Shown here: piece after piece, positions 17,273 through 27,272 of the stretch
How positions within the stretch are numbered: the stretch's first letter is position 1
Layout of the letters: every line of letters begins with the position of its first letter
From: Saccharomycodes ludwigii
Taxonomy: Eukaryota; Ascomycota; Saccharomycetes; Saccharomycodales; Saccharomycodaceae
DNA: 64,000 bases
Reading direction: 5' to 3'
Assembly: GCF_020623625.1 (NCBI RefSeq)
Contig: NC_060205.1
Location: 1,109,501-1,173,500 of the forward strand
The notes under the pieces: model-generated
The model's database searches: none
What the model saw: the letters and a program-made list of their open reading frames with translations, nothing else
What the model was told of the DNA's origin: nothing
Made by a program: the position numbers and the translations under genes

Positions 17273-19948
17273 CTATAAATCAAATATCTTAACCTTTTTG
17301 TTTTTAACTTTTGTACTTTTACTATCCAACATCTCCCTTAACAAAAAACCAGCCACATCTAAATCTTCAAAGTAACTCACATGTGATTTGATAGCATTAA
17401 TTAAGTCAACATCTAAAAATCCAGGTTTAAAACTGTAATCGATTCTTCCCGTAGAATTCAATTTTAAAAGCTTCGCCAATAAATATGGTTCAAGTTCCAA
17501 ATCGCCTGTTTCATCATTGATTTTAACACCGATCTTACGAAATTTAGAGTCCCTATCATCATCTTCATGACTAGTATTCAAAGCACCTAAATCCTTTGTA
17601 CGGTCATTGCTTTTGTTAACACCAGAGGCCTTGGCAATTCCAGTAACACTTTTTGCGTTCTCACTAACAGCACCAATAATATTTGTATCGCTTATCTGCT
17701 TTAACATTTTGGCTGCCAATTGGTATGTGCTTGAAGATTTTATAAATTCCTGTTCTATATAGCTCATCCTAATATCAATCAACGGTTCCACACGATACGC
17801 TATTGGATCACACAAATGAAATATATTATAGAAATTCCTGCAGGTGGGTGTCTCATGAGGAACTAAGGTACTAGTACTAACATCTTCGGTGTTATAACCA
17901 TAATATTCATCAAAATGTTTCTTGATATTTGAACCATCGTCGGCATCTGTGTTGCCTATTTTAATTCTCTGGATCAACTTAAAAACACCAATTGGTGAAC
18001 CTATCGCAAAAAAATTATCAACATCAAAATCTAATCTGTATTTTGTGTTATTGTTCTTGTCAGATAATATATCAAAAACAATAAGACTACCCAAAGAATG
18101 ACCTATGATACTAACTTTCCCATTAAAATCTGGATTATACTTTTTAAACATTTTAAATGTGTTATTTAACTGGTTTGTAACTTGATACAAAATTTTCTTC
18201 CTATAATGTAGTTCTTCATAAAGCAAAATATCCAACCCTACATCGCCCAGAATTTTCCTAAGGGGTTTTATACCATCCACAGTGATATTCTTTAAAGATG
18301 GTAATTCTTTATAGATTAGATTTTTTTCAGAGCTAGTATCAAATCCAATATTTTGTCTCCAGCTTATAGGTAACACTTGAACACGGCAATTTTCCTTATA
18401 ATCTGCAAAATCTTTCTCACGGTTTATTTTTTGCAAAGCTTCATTGGTGGAATATATTTGTTTCATATTCTTCCTTAGTAAGTTTACCGTATGTGCAAAA
18501 TTAACATACTGATACTTCTTTCCCAACGTCTGCCCGATCCCATGAACACAAAAACATAGATGATCAATAGTTCTATTTTGAGTACACGTCGTGCCAGCGC
18601 TGCTGCTGCTGCTGCTGCTGCTGCTCCCATCATCGTATCTATCATTTTTTCCGCTTTCGTAATCATGCTCCATTTGCGTGTTCATCAGTTCTATCTCTTT
18701 ATTTGCTTCTTTTTCTTCTTCTTCTTCTTCTTCTTCTTTTTGTTTTTCCTTTTGCTCTTTTGTCAATAGCCCATAATTTTTACCTATAGATGATGTTACA
18801 GATGTAGTCCTTAACAAAGCATTTGTCCAATCTTTTGTAATCTGAGAGGATATTAAATCAGAGATACTATCCATTTTATTGGTGAAAGAAGATGAAGAAA
18901 AAATATTATCTCCAGTACTAGCAGCGCTACCACCCAATAAAGGCTTTTTCACTCTTTGCATTTTAGTTATACCGACATTAATCAATCCAGATTTTAATAA
19001 ATTAAAAGGAATCCGTGCTTTAAATAAATCTTTTTGAGAAGATGGAATTAAATATGCAGTGTTTAAGTCATCAAGGAATACCACATAATGAGTCGGTTTA
19101 TCGTTTTTAGGCTCCATAATAATTAAATCTTTATTCCGGTCCATTAATTGCTGCTCTTTCTTGCTAAACTTTTCTGAAGATTTGAAGCCTTGTTCTGTTA
19201 AATTGCTATATGGCAAATTGCTTTTACTAATTAAATAATCACTTGAATATTTCAAATTTAAATAAACAGGATAAAACTGGTTGTCTGTATCACTATTAAC
19301 ATTCTCCTTTGATCTTTTCAGCAGATAATGCTGGTAATGCGATTCAATCTGAATCATCGACTTGGCATTAATTGGGTACTCGTCATTTTTAAACCATAAC
19401 CCTCTTCTGACTTCATAACTTGGGCCATCCCAATAAACGGGTTTAAGTTCCCAATTATGAATATCTACCAAAAAAAGATTGTCTTCATTTACTAGTACTT
19501 TGAGCTCATCATTTGGTTCTTGTGCACCAAAAGATAAATCTGGCATATATGTTGAATTACTATTGTCATTGCCATAGCCTTCAATACTGTTTGATATATT
19601 ATTGTTGATGTTCTCCTCAGAATGGACTGAAACATTTTTTTTGAAATCACTATTATTAAATTTTTGGATATAATTCAGATAACTTTTCTCCAATAAACCA
19701 GAGTCGAATTTAGTAAACATTTTAAACTTTCTGGGTAAATTTTCATCGTTTAACTTTGTTGAATTTGTAACAATTTTATTTTTAGGTTTATCTATGGCAT
19801 AATACCAGTTCACTTTAAATCTAGTTTCTTGTTTTTTTTCATTAACTGTAGTGGTGCATTTCCATCTGCGTATAGCAAGTCTGTCAATGGCTTTACCTTT
19901 GTGTGATAAAACAGTGATAGTACTTATATCCTTAAATTGAATCAGCAT
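17273..19948 (-). CDS. DDL1: Ddl1, DDHD-domain phospholipase A1
   Basis: 891 residues from the ATG at 19946-19948 (S. cerevisiae Ddl1, YOR022C, 715). Ddl1 is a mitochondrial phospholipase A1-type enzyme. The N-terminus has basic residues and could be a targeting sequence. The lipase core has CFCVHGIGQTLG near residue 470, the nucleophile motif GHSLGS near residue 615, and a DDHD-domain region with DFDVDNFFAIGSPIG and FHLCDPIAYRVEPL. Low-complexity inserts (poly-Glu and poly-Ser near residues 400-450) account for much of the extra length. It follows SFM1 as in S. cerevisiae. Confidence 0.92.
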   Translation of the reverse strand: MLIQFKDISTITVLSHKGKAIDRLAIRRWKCTTTVNEKKQETRFKVNWYYAIDKPKNKIVTNSTKLNDENLPRKFKMFTKFDSGLLEKSYLNYIQKFNNSDFKKNVSVHSEENINNNISNSIEGYGNDNSNSTYMPDLSFGAQEPNDELKVLVNEDNLFLVDIHNWELKPVYWDGPSYEVRRGLWFKNDEYPINAKSMIQIESHYQHYLLKRSKENVNSDTDNQFYPVYLNLKYSSDYLISKSNLPYSNLTEQGFKSSEKFSKKEQQLMDRNKDLIIMEPKNDKPTHYVVFLDDLNTAYLIPSSQKDLFKARIPFNLLKSGLINVGITKMQRVKKPLLGGSAASTGDNIFSSSSFTNKMDSISDLISSQITKDWTNALLRTTSVTSSIGKNYGLLTKEQKEKQKEEEEEEEEKEANKEIELMNTQMEHDYESGKNDRYDDGSSSSSSSSSAGTTCTQNRTIDHLCFCVHGIGQTLGKKYQYVNFAHTVNLLRKNMKQIYSTNEALQKINREKDFADYKENCRVQVLPISWRQNIGFDTSSEKNLIYKELPSLKNITVDGIKPLRKILGDVGLDILLYEELHYRKKILYQVTNQLNNTFKMFKKYNPDFNGKVSIIGHSLGSLIVFDILSDKNNNTKYRLDFDVDNFFAIGSPIGVFKLIQRIKIGNTDADDGSNIKKHFDEYYGYNTEDVSTSTLVPHETPTCRNFYNIFHLCDPIAYRVEPLIDIRMSYIEQEFIKSSSTYQLAAKMLKQISDTNIIGAVSENAKSVTGIAKASGVNKSNDRTKDLGALNTSHEDDDRDSKFRKIGVKINDETGDLELEPYLLAKLLKLNSTGRIDYSFKPGFLDVDLINAIKSHVSYFEDLDVAGFLLREMLDSKSTKVKNKKVKIFDL

Positions 19949-20470
19949 TTAAATTTATTATGCTGTTATTGAATATAATGGGTCTGTCACAAAAAAATGA
20001 TTGGTCTTAGGTCCCTAATTCCTTTAAGTAATTTCTAGTTATTTCTCTATATCACTTTATACATTAATAAAAAGATTTGTCAAATTTTAAAAAAAAAGTT
20101 ATCAACATGATTATAAAACAATTAAAGGAATGAAAAAAAAAAAAAAAAAAAAAAAAAGAAGCAATTATAATTTTCTTTATAGATGATTCTTCAACCTTCC
20201 CTTTCAAGCATTTTTTTTGTTTTTGTTTTTTTTTTTATTATAGTTTTTGTTATTGTTTTTTTTTGTCCATAAAAATATGTATAAACACGTGAAATCCAAG
20301 AATCAAAAATCAACATTTTTACAATGAATGTGGAACCTTCAAATATTAGTAATACTAATAACAATGCAAGACTAGTTATCTTAATCATGATATATCAATT
20401 ATAAAACAATAAAACTTTATTATAAAACAATATTCACAGATAAGACAATATAATATTATATACATATTTT
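19949..20470. other. Intergenic region DDL1 to AHC1
   Basis: DDL1 upstream and AHC1 downstream DNA. It has a 23-bp A run at 20134-20156, a T-rich block at 20209-20262 and a CACGTG E-box at 20286-20291 that could bind Cbf1. It also contains a possible 65-codon gene, listed separately. Confidence 0.5.
20191..20388 (-). CDS. Possible small membrane protein, 65 residues
   Basis: An ATG at 20386-20388 opens a 65-codon frame. Residues 4-16 are strongly hydrophobic (ITSLALLLVLLIF), followed by an amphipathic protein-like stretch (FIVKMLIFDSWISRVYTYFYGQ) and a Lys/Thr-rich tail encoded by an A-rich tract. The first 44 residues look more like a real protein than the surrounding homopolymer frames, and the layout would suit a small single-pass organelle membrane protein. 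I recognise no family. It sits just downstream of AHC1 on the same strand, and it may be spurious. Confidence 0.25.
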   Translation of the reverse strand: MIKITSLALLLVLLIFEGSTFIVKMLIFDSWISRVYTYFYGQKKTITKTIIKKKTKTKKMLEREG

Positions 20471-22000
20471 TCATGACAGTTCGTAATCGTCCCATCTTTT
20501 AGATCTATAAGGGATGTTGCTCCTTAAATTATAATGTAAACATCTTCTTCTCTTTCTCAAGTTATGTAAAGCACTGTCACCATATCTATCCTTACGCTCA
20601 TTGTTACTACTATCGCTAATATGACCAGTGTTTTTTGTATCGGGATCTATAGTAACACTTTCACCATCAGATTTCCTATGCTCAAATTTTCCGGAGCCAA
20701 CATTTATATCAGTAGTGACATTGGCAGCAGTCTTCTCTAACTCAATAGTATTTTTGGCATCATTTTCATAATCTTTGATATATTCCACAGTGTCTTTAAT
20801 TAGACTTGTGCTATCGGGAAATTTTTCCTTTAAATGCCCCAGCAGAATACCTTTTGCTCCCCTATTGGTAGTATCAATATTAGGAACTTCATCAGAGCCG
20901 GTAGTGGAAATAGTGCTTGCATTGCTAGTATCTGCAGATATAACGCAAGTACCACTGTTATTGCTATCTTCCTTGTTTACTAATTCAAGTTTAGAATCTA
21001 AAACTTCCGATGAATCAGTAGCATTTAGTGGTAGTAATGTAACAGCAACAAAAGGCAAAAAGTTTTTTTGTGGGTCAAGGTTTAATTCATTAAACTTGTC
21101 CAATATTTTCATACTTTGTATAGGTAATATCTTTTGGTTATTTAAAATTGCCAATGGTTGGCTAGAGTATAATTTTGAATGTTTCAACCTACAATGATTT
21201 ACAATCCCTTGCGCTGAAGTAAAACCTTCTTTACCACAAGTTTCACACTTTAATATTATTAATATACCATCTACTCTTTTAAAAACGGTTACGCCATCAC
21301 TTGTCTTTCCAATAACACCGCTATTCATTATTGTTGTAGTTTGTTTTTTCTTATGATCCTTCTTTGGCTTATGGATGCATTTTGTCGCCTTTTTAGCAGC
21401 TGCTTTATGGAAAGTTGTGGAATTAGGCTTTTTATTGGTATTAGTGTTAATATTTGTACATGTACGACGTTGCGATGATGTGATTAAATCATTAATATCC
21501 ACAGAGTAAAGTTTTTTTAGTAAATTAATCTCTTGGTTACAATGTAAAATATCCTGTTCCAATCTATGACAATCTTTATACCTTAGAAGCATATATAAAT
21601 GGATATTATTCATTATTTCTCTTTTAGCAATAAGAAACTTTGCATGCTGTTCAGCATCAAAAGTTTCTTGCTCCTCATTATTGGAAAGTTTATCTAAAAA
21701 GGTGAATTCATGAGGCGATCTTGGTGTTGCAACTTGATAATAATATGGTGTTTCTGTAGCTATTGACCTGTCAAATTCATTCTCAATTTTAGGAATGGTT
21801 TTATTGTTGATATCATTTTTGTTAGTATTTGATTCTTCAGATATAGTAATATGTTTTGCATGTGAATCAGTGGTAATAATAGAAGTAGGACTAATGAAGT
21901 TAGCTATATTGTTACTAGCACAGTCCTTATAACTATTAGCACTTGTTATGATATCACTTTCCTTAGGCTTGTTGATATTATTTTTGTTTGTTAAAACCAT
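20471..22000 (-). CDS. AHC1: Ahc1-like ADA complex component with one C2H2 zinc finger
   Basis: 509 residues from the ATG at 21998-22000. The frame is open 27 codons further upstream but has no ATG there. A single zinc finger is clear near residues 250-275: [23 protein letters not shown], with Cys-x2-Cys and His-x4-His spacing. It is followed by a conserved-looking stretch ([15 protein letters not shown]). A Lys-rich segment precedes the finger, and the remainder is low in complexity with a basic C-terminus ([14 protein letters not shown]). Ahc1 is needed for integrity of the ADA histone acetyltransferase complex. The call rests mainly on position: it follows the YOR022C homologue as YOR023C (AHC1, 566 residues) does. 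Sequence evidence alone would support only a C2H2 protein. Confidence 0.7.
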   Translation of the reverse strand: MVLTNKNNINKPKESDIITSANSYKDCASNNIANFISPTSIITTDSHAKHITISEESNTNKNDINNKTIPKIENEFDRSIATETPYYYQVATPRSPHEFTFLDKLSNNEEQETFDAEQHAKFLIAKREIMNNIHLYMLLRYKDCHRLEQDILHCNQEINLLKKLYSVDINDLITSSQRRTCTNINTNTNKKPNSTTFHKAAAKKATKCIHKPKKDHKKKQTTTIMNSGVIGKTSDGVTVFKRVDGILIILKCETCGKEGFTSAQGIVNHCRLKHSKLYSSQPLAILNNQKILPIQSMKILDKFNELNLDPQKNFLPFVAVTLLPLNATDSSEVLDSKLELVNKEDSNNSGTCVISADTSNASTISTTGSDEVPNIDTTNRGAKGILLGHLKEKFPDSTSLIKDTVEYIKDYENDAKNTIELEKTAANVTTDINVGSGKFEHRKSDGESVTIDPDTKNTGHISDSSNNERKDRYGDSALHNLRKRRRCLHYNLRSNIPYRSKRWDDYELS

Positions 22001-22599
22001 ACTTTTATAAGCTTGTGCTCTAAACTTTTTTGATTTTTTTTTTTTTTTTGTGATGAAATTCAGAACAATTTGCCACTTCACTTTAAGCAGTGAATTAACG
22101 CAGGTAGAAAAAAAGAAAAAAAAAAAAAAAAAAGGAAAAATAAATAAGCAAATAAAAACATAATAAAAGGGAAAAAAGCAATCAAGCCTTTTCTCAAAAT
22201 AAAAAATAAAAAATAAAAAAAGAAAAAAAGAAATGATTTTTTTTATAATTTTTTTTTACTCGGTCTTACTATTATTATAACCTCTTTTAAATATAAAATC
22301 CGCTCATTATCCGAACATGTATCGGTATATATATATATATATATATATACTTTTTCTGGGGTGGGGTAGAAAGAGTTTTTTTTTTTTTTTTTTTTTTTCT
22401 GTGGACAAATTAATGCTTTATATACTTAAGAAATGAGTAACATAATCTAATGAAACTTAGAGCATAAGGATTCAATAGTTATATCAATTGTGCAAAAGAG
22501 AGAGAAAATAATAGGAAAAATAGATACAATCGAAAATGTATCATTAATTAAAAGGATCGTGTTACTTTACTTTTTTTTTTTTTTTTTTTTTTTTTATTT
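22001..22599. other. Intergenic region upstream of AHC1
   Basis: Dense poly-A and poly-T tracts (22111-22135, 22378-22399, 22568-22595) and a (TA)n run at 22326-22350. It includes the AHC1 promoter and the 3' flank of the orphan gene at 22600. No gene is seen. Confidence 0.5.
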
Positions 22600-23631
22600 T
22601 CAAATACTATGATCGATTGTGGCTTCTCCTCCACTGCTATAATAAGATATTACCTCATCATCTTCATAATTATTAAATTTTAAGTTATTGCTGTTATTAG
22701 CATTGTTATACTCTTGATGTGCAATACGTACTGGGCATGGGGTATTAGGATTTATTGCGTTTAAATATAACTGGTTTGGTGCTGCTATTACTGGTGGTCG
22801 TGGTATTAATTCTTTATATTGCAGAGGTACAATGTTCTTGATATTGCTGTTTTTGCCATAATAATATTGCGAATGAGGATTATCAAAGGGTTCAAATCCT
22901 GGAAAACGATTATCTGTATTACTATTTGTGTTGTGCAACTGTATTTGCAATGGCTGGCTGTGGGTATCTAAATAGCAGCGGCTTTTGGCACTTTTATTAT
23001 GAATAAAATTATTTGGCATATCTGTATTAGAAGTTGACGTATAATAAAAATTGGTGCATGCAGAGTTTGTTGGTGTTGAGGTTGATTGAGGGGGTTGATC
23101 GAAATCATTAACGCTTAGTTCTTTTTTGCTATCATAACTAACTCCGTGACTGTTTCCAAAATCATCAGCGTGAAAAAAATATTTTTCATTATTTTGTATG
23201 TTAGTTTCTGACAATTTATTATTATTATTATTACTATTTTCTTTTTCTATGTTGGCTTCAACTGTTCGAACATATTTTTTCAAAGAAGTGTATCTATCAT
23301 TATTTGAACCAGTTTTTTTGCCTTTGTCCATTGTATTGTAAGTTGTTTTTGCTTTAGTAACTTTATATTTATTAGCATCTCTATTTGGATTATCTTTAAT
23401 TGAAGTTGCTTCTTTGGAATGATTATTTCCATTTTCTTGAATTTTGTTTTTTATAATATTAGTAGATTTAGATTTTAAAGGTGATTCTGTAAATTTTATG
23501 GTTGATGCTTTTAAAGACAACTCTTTTTTATGGGATTTTGGTTTTAAAGCTACAATATTTTTGTTTTTTTGAAGTTTTTTTTTAGTAACACGTTGCAATT
23601 CTGGAAAAGTGTTATTAATTAATGGTGCCAT
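22600..23631 (-). CDS. Orphan disordered protein of unknown function
   Basis: 343 residues from the ATG at 23629-23631. I do not recognise it. The N-terminal third is Lys-rich and basic (LQRVTKKKLQKNK, ALKPKSHKKE), with SP/TP-type sites. The middle is Asn/Ser-rich. The C-terminal third has the most protein-like segments (NRFPGFEPFDNPHSQYYYGK, VPLQYKELIPRPPVIAAPNQ and the end YYSSGGEATIDHS). No transmembrane segment or enzyme motif is visible. It lies between the AHC1 (YOR023C) and TRS31 (YDR472W) homologues, at a seam between tracks where S. cerevisiae offers no obvious counterpart. The frame is long and starts with ATG in a stop-rich AT genome, so it is probably real. Confidence 0.65.
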   Translation of the reverse strand: MAPLINNTFPELQRVTKKKLQKNKNIVALKPKSHKKELSLKASTIKFTESPLKSKSTNIIKNKIQENGNNHSKEATSIKDNPNRDANKYKVTKAKTTYNTMDKGKKTGSNNDRYTSLKKYVRTVEANIEKENSNNNNNKLSETNIQNNEKYFFHADDFGNSHGVSYDSKKELSVNDFDQPPQSTSTPTNSACTNFYYTSTSNTDMPNNFIHNKSAKSRCYLDTHSQPLQIQLHNTNSNTDNRFPGFEPFDNPHSQYYYGKNSNIKNIVPLQYKELIPRPPVIAAPNQLYLNAINPNTPCPVRIAHQEYNNANNSNNLKFNNYEDDEVISYYSSGGEATIDHSI

Positions 23632-24065
23632 AATATTTATATATATATATATTTTTTTTTTTTTTGATTGTTGAGTATTATGGTTTTTTTTTTTTTTAAT
23701 AAATATTCATTTTTCTGTTTTCTCTTCAGTGCTATTTTTATATTATAAAATAACATAAAAAAAAAAAAAGTTGCATTCAAAACTGATAAAATGACAGTGA
23801 CACAAAAAAAAAAAAAAAAATTGATCAAATAAAAACCTGTACATTTCAGTATTCCTGTTACGTAATCTGCACTTAACAATTAATGCTTTATTTATTTTTA
23901 GATATTAAGGATTAGTACTTTTATTTTTAAATCTTTCAAGGCTAATACAAAAATCTAATAATTTAAAAACAGAATTCAGAAAAAAAAAAAAAAAAAAATC
24001 TCATATTAGAAAATGTACAATAAAAAAGAAAACACATACATATATAAAACAAAAAAAAATAAAAA
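23632..24065. other. Intergenic region TRS31 to orphan gene
   Basis: A/T homopolymers dominate (23652-23664, 23683-23697, 23758-23770, 23804-23820, 23980-23998). A (TA)n run sits directly before the orphan gene's start (23639-23652). No gene is seen. Confidence 0.5.
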
Positions 24066-25034
24066 TTACACCTTTTCACGTTCAATAACCTGCCTTTCAA
24101 AAATTATCAAATATATTGTTTTGTTATCAAATCTATTTTCTTTATCAGGCATAATATGTGCTGTAATGGTTTTTGTTGGGAAACACGCATGATCTAATAC
24201 GCCTTGGATAATTCCACATATAAAATAATTACAATGCTGTGGGGCAATCAATTGCGATATTAATGGATCATTATCTATAATCATGTACTCATTCTCTCTT
24301 TCGCTACTCTTGACTAGATCATCACTATTTTTACCAAAACAGTACCTCCATACTGGTCCATGTAAAAATTGCAAAATTTCAATAATTTTAATACTTCTTT
24401 TTTCCATGGCTTGTATATTTTGCGCTGTCGTGTTTTCCAGTAGGGATATAAAATTACCGTTTATAGAATAAGGAATCGAGGCAGTGGCATTAGATGCAGT
24501 AGAAACAGATATGTTACCGGAAACATTAGAAGATTTCCTTAAATCACCTGAAATATTTGTATTATTTGTTATGTTACCGGAAAGAGTACTGATATTATTG
24601 ACAGTACTATTATCTGTATTATTAGTATTGTTATTACTAGTACCACTGCTTGAGCCACCGAAGAAGGATCTCGTTGGTTGAGGTAACGAACTTCTATATT
24701 GTAAGAGTTCTAATAATCTAATGCCAATGCTATATCCTAATGTTTTTAATTTTTCTTCCACTAATGAACCAGGAGAAGATGAAGGTACTCCTTGTACTGT
24801 ATATATGATGATTTCTGATAATAAAAACATGAATGCAGACAATGAAACATTTTTGCCGGTGGTATAGTTTATTAATCTATTAGACACTTGTTGTGAGTTG
24901 TAAATATTTCCTGGATTATTTACTTGTGAAATAATATAAGGATCATTTTGTATTTCCATTGGAACTGTCTGGCGTGGACCAATATTTTGGTCATAACCTA
25001 AAATGCTGCTATTGGTATTTTTATTTATGGACAT
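24066..25034 (-). CDS. TRS31: Trs31, core TRAPP tethering subunit
   Basis: 322 residues from the ATG at 25032-25034. Trs31 is a Bet3-family (TRAPPC5-type) subunit of TRAPP complexes, which act as Rab exchange factors and tethers at the Golgi. Family features are LSAFMFLLSEIIIYTVQ, KLKTLGYSIGIRLLELLQYR, IKIIEILQFLHGPVWRYCFG, EYMIIDNDPLISQLI and the C-terminal FICGIIQGVLDHACFPTKT. An Asn/Ser/Gly-rich insert (residues about 125-190) splits the fold between the LLELLQYR helix and IKIIEIL. S. cerevisiae Trs31 (YDR472W, 283 residues) also has extra length. Position between the PRP3 and RPL27 homologues in the YDR track agrees. Confidence 0.94.
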   Translation of the reverse strand: MSINKNTNSSILGYDQNIGPRQTVPMEIQNDPYIISQVNNPGNIYNSQQVSNRLINYTTGKNVSLSAFMFLLSEIIIYTVQGVPSSSPGSLVEEKLKTLGYSIGIRLLELLQYRSSLPQPTRSFFGGSSSGTSNNNTNNTDNSTVNNISTLSGNITNNTNISGDLRKSSNVSGNISVSTASNATASIPYSINGNFISLLENTTAQNIQAMEKRSIKIIEILQFLHGPVWRYCFGKNSDDLVKSSERENEYMIIDNDPLISQLIAPQHCNYFICGIIQGVLDHACFPTKTITAHIMPDKENRFDNKTIYLIIFERQVIEREKV

Positions 25035-25472
25035 AAAATATGGGGTTTAGATTGAGAATAGCTCTTTTTTTTTTTTTTTTTTTTCTATTTTCTTTCTGTA
25101 TATAACAGTGAACTATATAAAACAAAACCAAATGCTTCGTACTTCGTTGCTTGTTGACAGTTTTTTTTTCTTTAAATGATTATGAAAAGTTTGAAATTTA
25201 AATACAAAAACATTTTCAAAAGCGCGATAATAAAAAAAAATTAAAAAAAAAAAAAAAAAAAATATATATAAATCACTTTGTACGAAATAGAATTGTTATT
25301 CTCGTTCATTACACTTTTTTTTTCTTTTTTTTTTTTGTTACGTTTCAATTTATTTTTCAGGTCAATTTATGAATTTTTTTTTAAAATATTTTTATTTAAA
25401 TTATTTGTCAAAGCAATTGCTGTTATGACCGTGTAATGCTATACCAATAACAAAAACTAAATAAAACATAAC
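25035..25472. promoter_or_regulatory. Divergent promoter region TRS31 / ARD1
   Basis: Contains poly-T (25068-25084, 25317-25337) and poly-A (25231-25262) tracts. It is the shared 5' region of two divergent genes. I cannot assign a factor site with confidence. Confidence 0.45.
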
Positions 25473-26090
25473 ATGCCCATAACAATCAGAAGAGCCACAA
25501 TTGATGATATCCTGGCAATGCAAAATGCCAATCTAACTAATTTGCCAGAAAATTACATGTTAAAATATTATATGTATCATATATTATCATGGCCTGAAGC
25601 TTCATTTGTTGCAAGTACTACAGATATAGGCACAAACAACAATACTTCGGATGTTTTAAATATCAAATTAGACCCTCAATATGTTAGGAGTGGAGAAAAA
25701 ATTGTTGGTTATGTATTAGCTAAAATGAACGATGATCCAGAAGCTAAGGAGGAAGATAAGGCCACAGGGCATATAACATCCCTAAGTGTCATGAGAACGT
25801 ATAGAAGAATGGGTATTGCTGAGAAATTAATGAGACAAGCATTATTTGCATTAAAAGAAGTTTATCATGCCGATAAAGTTTCGTTGCACGTAAGAAAAAG
25901 TAATCTTGCTGCTTTACATTTATATCAAAAAACTTTGGAATTTGAAGTGTTAAATGTGGAAAGTTCATATTACCAAGATGGAGAAGACGCCTATGCGATG
26001 AGAAAAATTTTAAAGTTGGATGAATTGCTTCCAAGTAATTTCCAAAGAAGTGAGTTAGTGGACGATTTGGAAAGTGATTTACTGGCATGA
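25473..26090 (+). CDS. ARD1: Ard1/Naa10, catalytic subunit of the NatA N-terminal acetyltransferase
   Basis: 205 residues from the ATG at 25473. With Nat1 it acetylates nascent protein N-termini at the ribosome. The GNAT fold starts MPITIRRATIDDILAMQNAN, with the NLPENYMLKYYMYHILSWP loop typical of Naa10. VGYVLAKMNDDP and the acetyl-CoA P-loop RRMGIA (from about residue 111) follow, then SLHVRKSNLAALHLYQKTL. S. cerevisiae Ard1 is YHR013C (238 residues), next to VPS29 (YHR012W), as here. Confidence 0.97.
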   Translation: MPITIRRATIDDILAMQNANLTNLPENYMLKYYMYHILSWPEASFVASTTDIGTNNNTSDVLNIKLDPQYVRSGEKIVGYVLAKMNDDPEAKEEDKATGHITSLSVMRTYRRMGIAEKLMRQALFALKEVYHADKVSLHVRKSNLAALHLYQKTLEFEVLNVESSYYQDGEDAYAMRKILKLDELLPSNFQRSELVDDLESDLLA

Positions 26091-27272
26091 ATTTTTTTTC
26101 CTTTTTTTTTTTTTTTTTCTTTTTTCTTTCTTTTCTTTTTTTATAACTATATATCCATTTTTTATTTGTCTGAAACGAAACGAGACTGTGATAATACAAA
26201 ATTTGAATACATGGCATACCCTTCCCTCCCCCTCAGCTATTATAAGCTATTGTAACATAAAATCCGAGCCCTCCAAAGAAAACAAATGTTTTTAAAGAAT
26301 TCATTTGGTCTTGAAGTAGTTTAACTCACCATTTTTAATACTTTTAAAAGAAACTCAAGAATACCAAGCATCTCGCCATGGACTCACCCGCAACACAAAT
26401 TTTTTAACAAGACTAGGAACAAAATTCCAACTTTAAATATGAATTAACACAAAGAAGTAGTATTTGTACAGCAGTTTGACTATTCTAAAAAAAAAAAAAA
26501 TAAATTCAGACGATAAAAATTAAGGTAGCTAGGGTTTTTTCCACACCGACAGATAATTATACATAACATATAAAAACGTCTCGAGCCAAATGCACTCTAT
26601 CTCATCATTTTGAATTGTAAAACTTGCTGTACAAACTGTAGTTTCAATGCTTCCAATTCAAAGCAAAAAAAAAAAAAAAAAAAAAAATTAAAACAAAACA
26701 AACTACTATACTTAGTAGATTAAATGTTTGTCTCAGTTAAATGTTTTAAAACATCTATAATCGCTCAACCTAATACACATTAGCTGATTGATTGATTTGT
26801 TTTCCTTTTAGTGATGGTTTTGTATATTAGTATTTAGTACTGGTTTTATTTTATTTTCAAGGGAAAGTTGGGAAAGAAAAGAGATTATTAAAATTAAGAA
26901 TTAAATGGAAATAGATATTACAAAATATAGATTGAAATGGTTGAGTTTAAATAGTTTCACCAATTTTTACGAGAATTAAAAAAAGCCATCCAAAAAAAAA
27001 AAAACAAAAATAAATTAATATGTATATTATATTTAATAACCACGAAAATAAATAATAACACTGAGCAAAAAATATTTTTTTTTTCTTCTTCACTTTGATC
27101 ATTCCGCACTATGTAAAATTGGCCAGCCAATTAGGGCTTTTTTTATATATATATATATATATATATATTCATTTCCCTTTTTAAGACTGAATTCAACAAA
27201 TATTAAAATCTACCTTTTACATTACACTTACCATTTATAGACCGAGTAACCTTAAAATACTATTAACTACAC
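26091..27272. other. Long convergent intergenic region ARD1 / VPS29
   Basis: Nearly 1.2 kb lies between two convergent genes, long for this genome. It includes poly-T after ARD1 (26092-26140), a stretch with few homopolymers (26160-26660) holding a possible structured RNA (listed separately), an A run (26666-26687), and a (TA)n run at 27146-27167. No protein-coding frame beginning with ATG looks real. Confidence 0.5.
26455..26650. ncRNA. Possible structured RNA, strand unknown
   Basis: An 11-bp perfect inverted repeat, TTTGTACAGCA at 26463-26473 and TGCTGTACAAA at 26625-26635, encloses about 150 nt. Partial complementarity extends on both sides (GTTT and ATTC blocks on the inner side). The enclosed sequence is less homopolymeric than its surroundings. 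On the minus strand a box-C-like ATGATGA (26602-26608) and a box-D-like CTGA (26506-26509) fall inside the arms, but I see no good terminal stem next to them. No known yeast snRNA, SRP, RNase P or U3 sequence is recognisable. This is a hypothesis only. Confidence 0.2.

Noticed and set aside
20286-20291. CACGTG next to an AT-rich block, considered as a centromere CDEI-CDEII
   Set aside because: No CDEIII-like TTCCGAA sequence lies at the far end of the AT-rich block.
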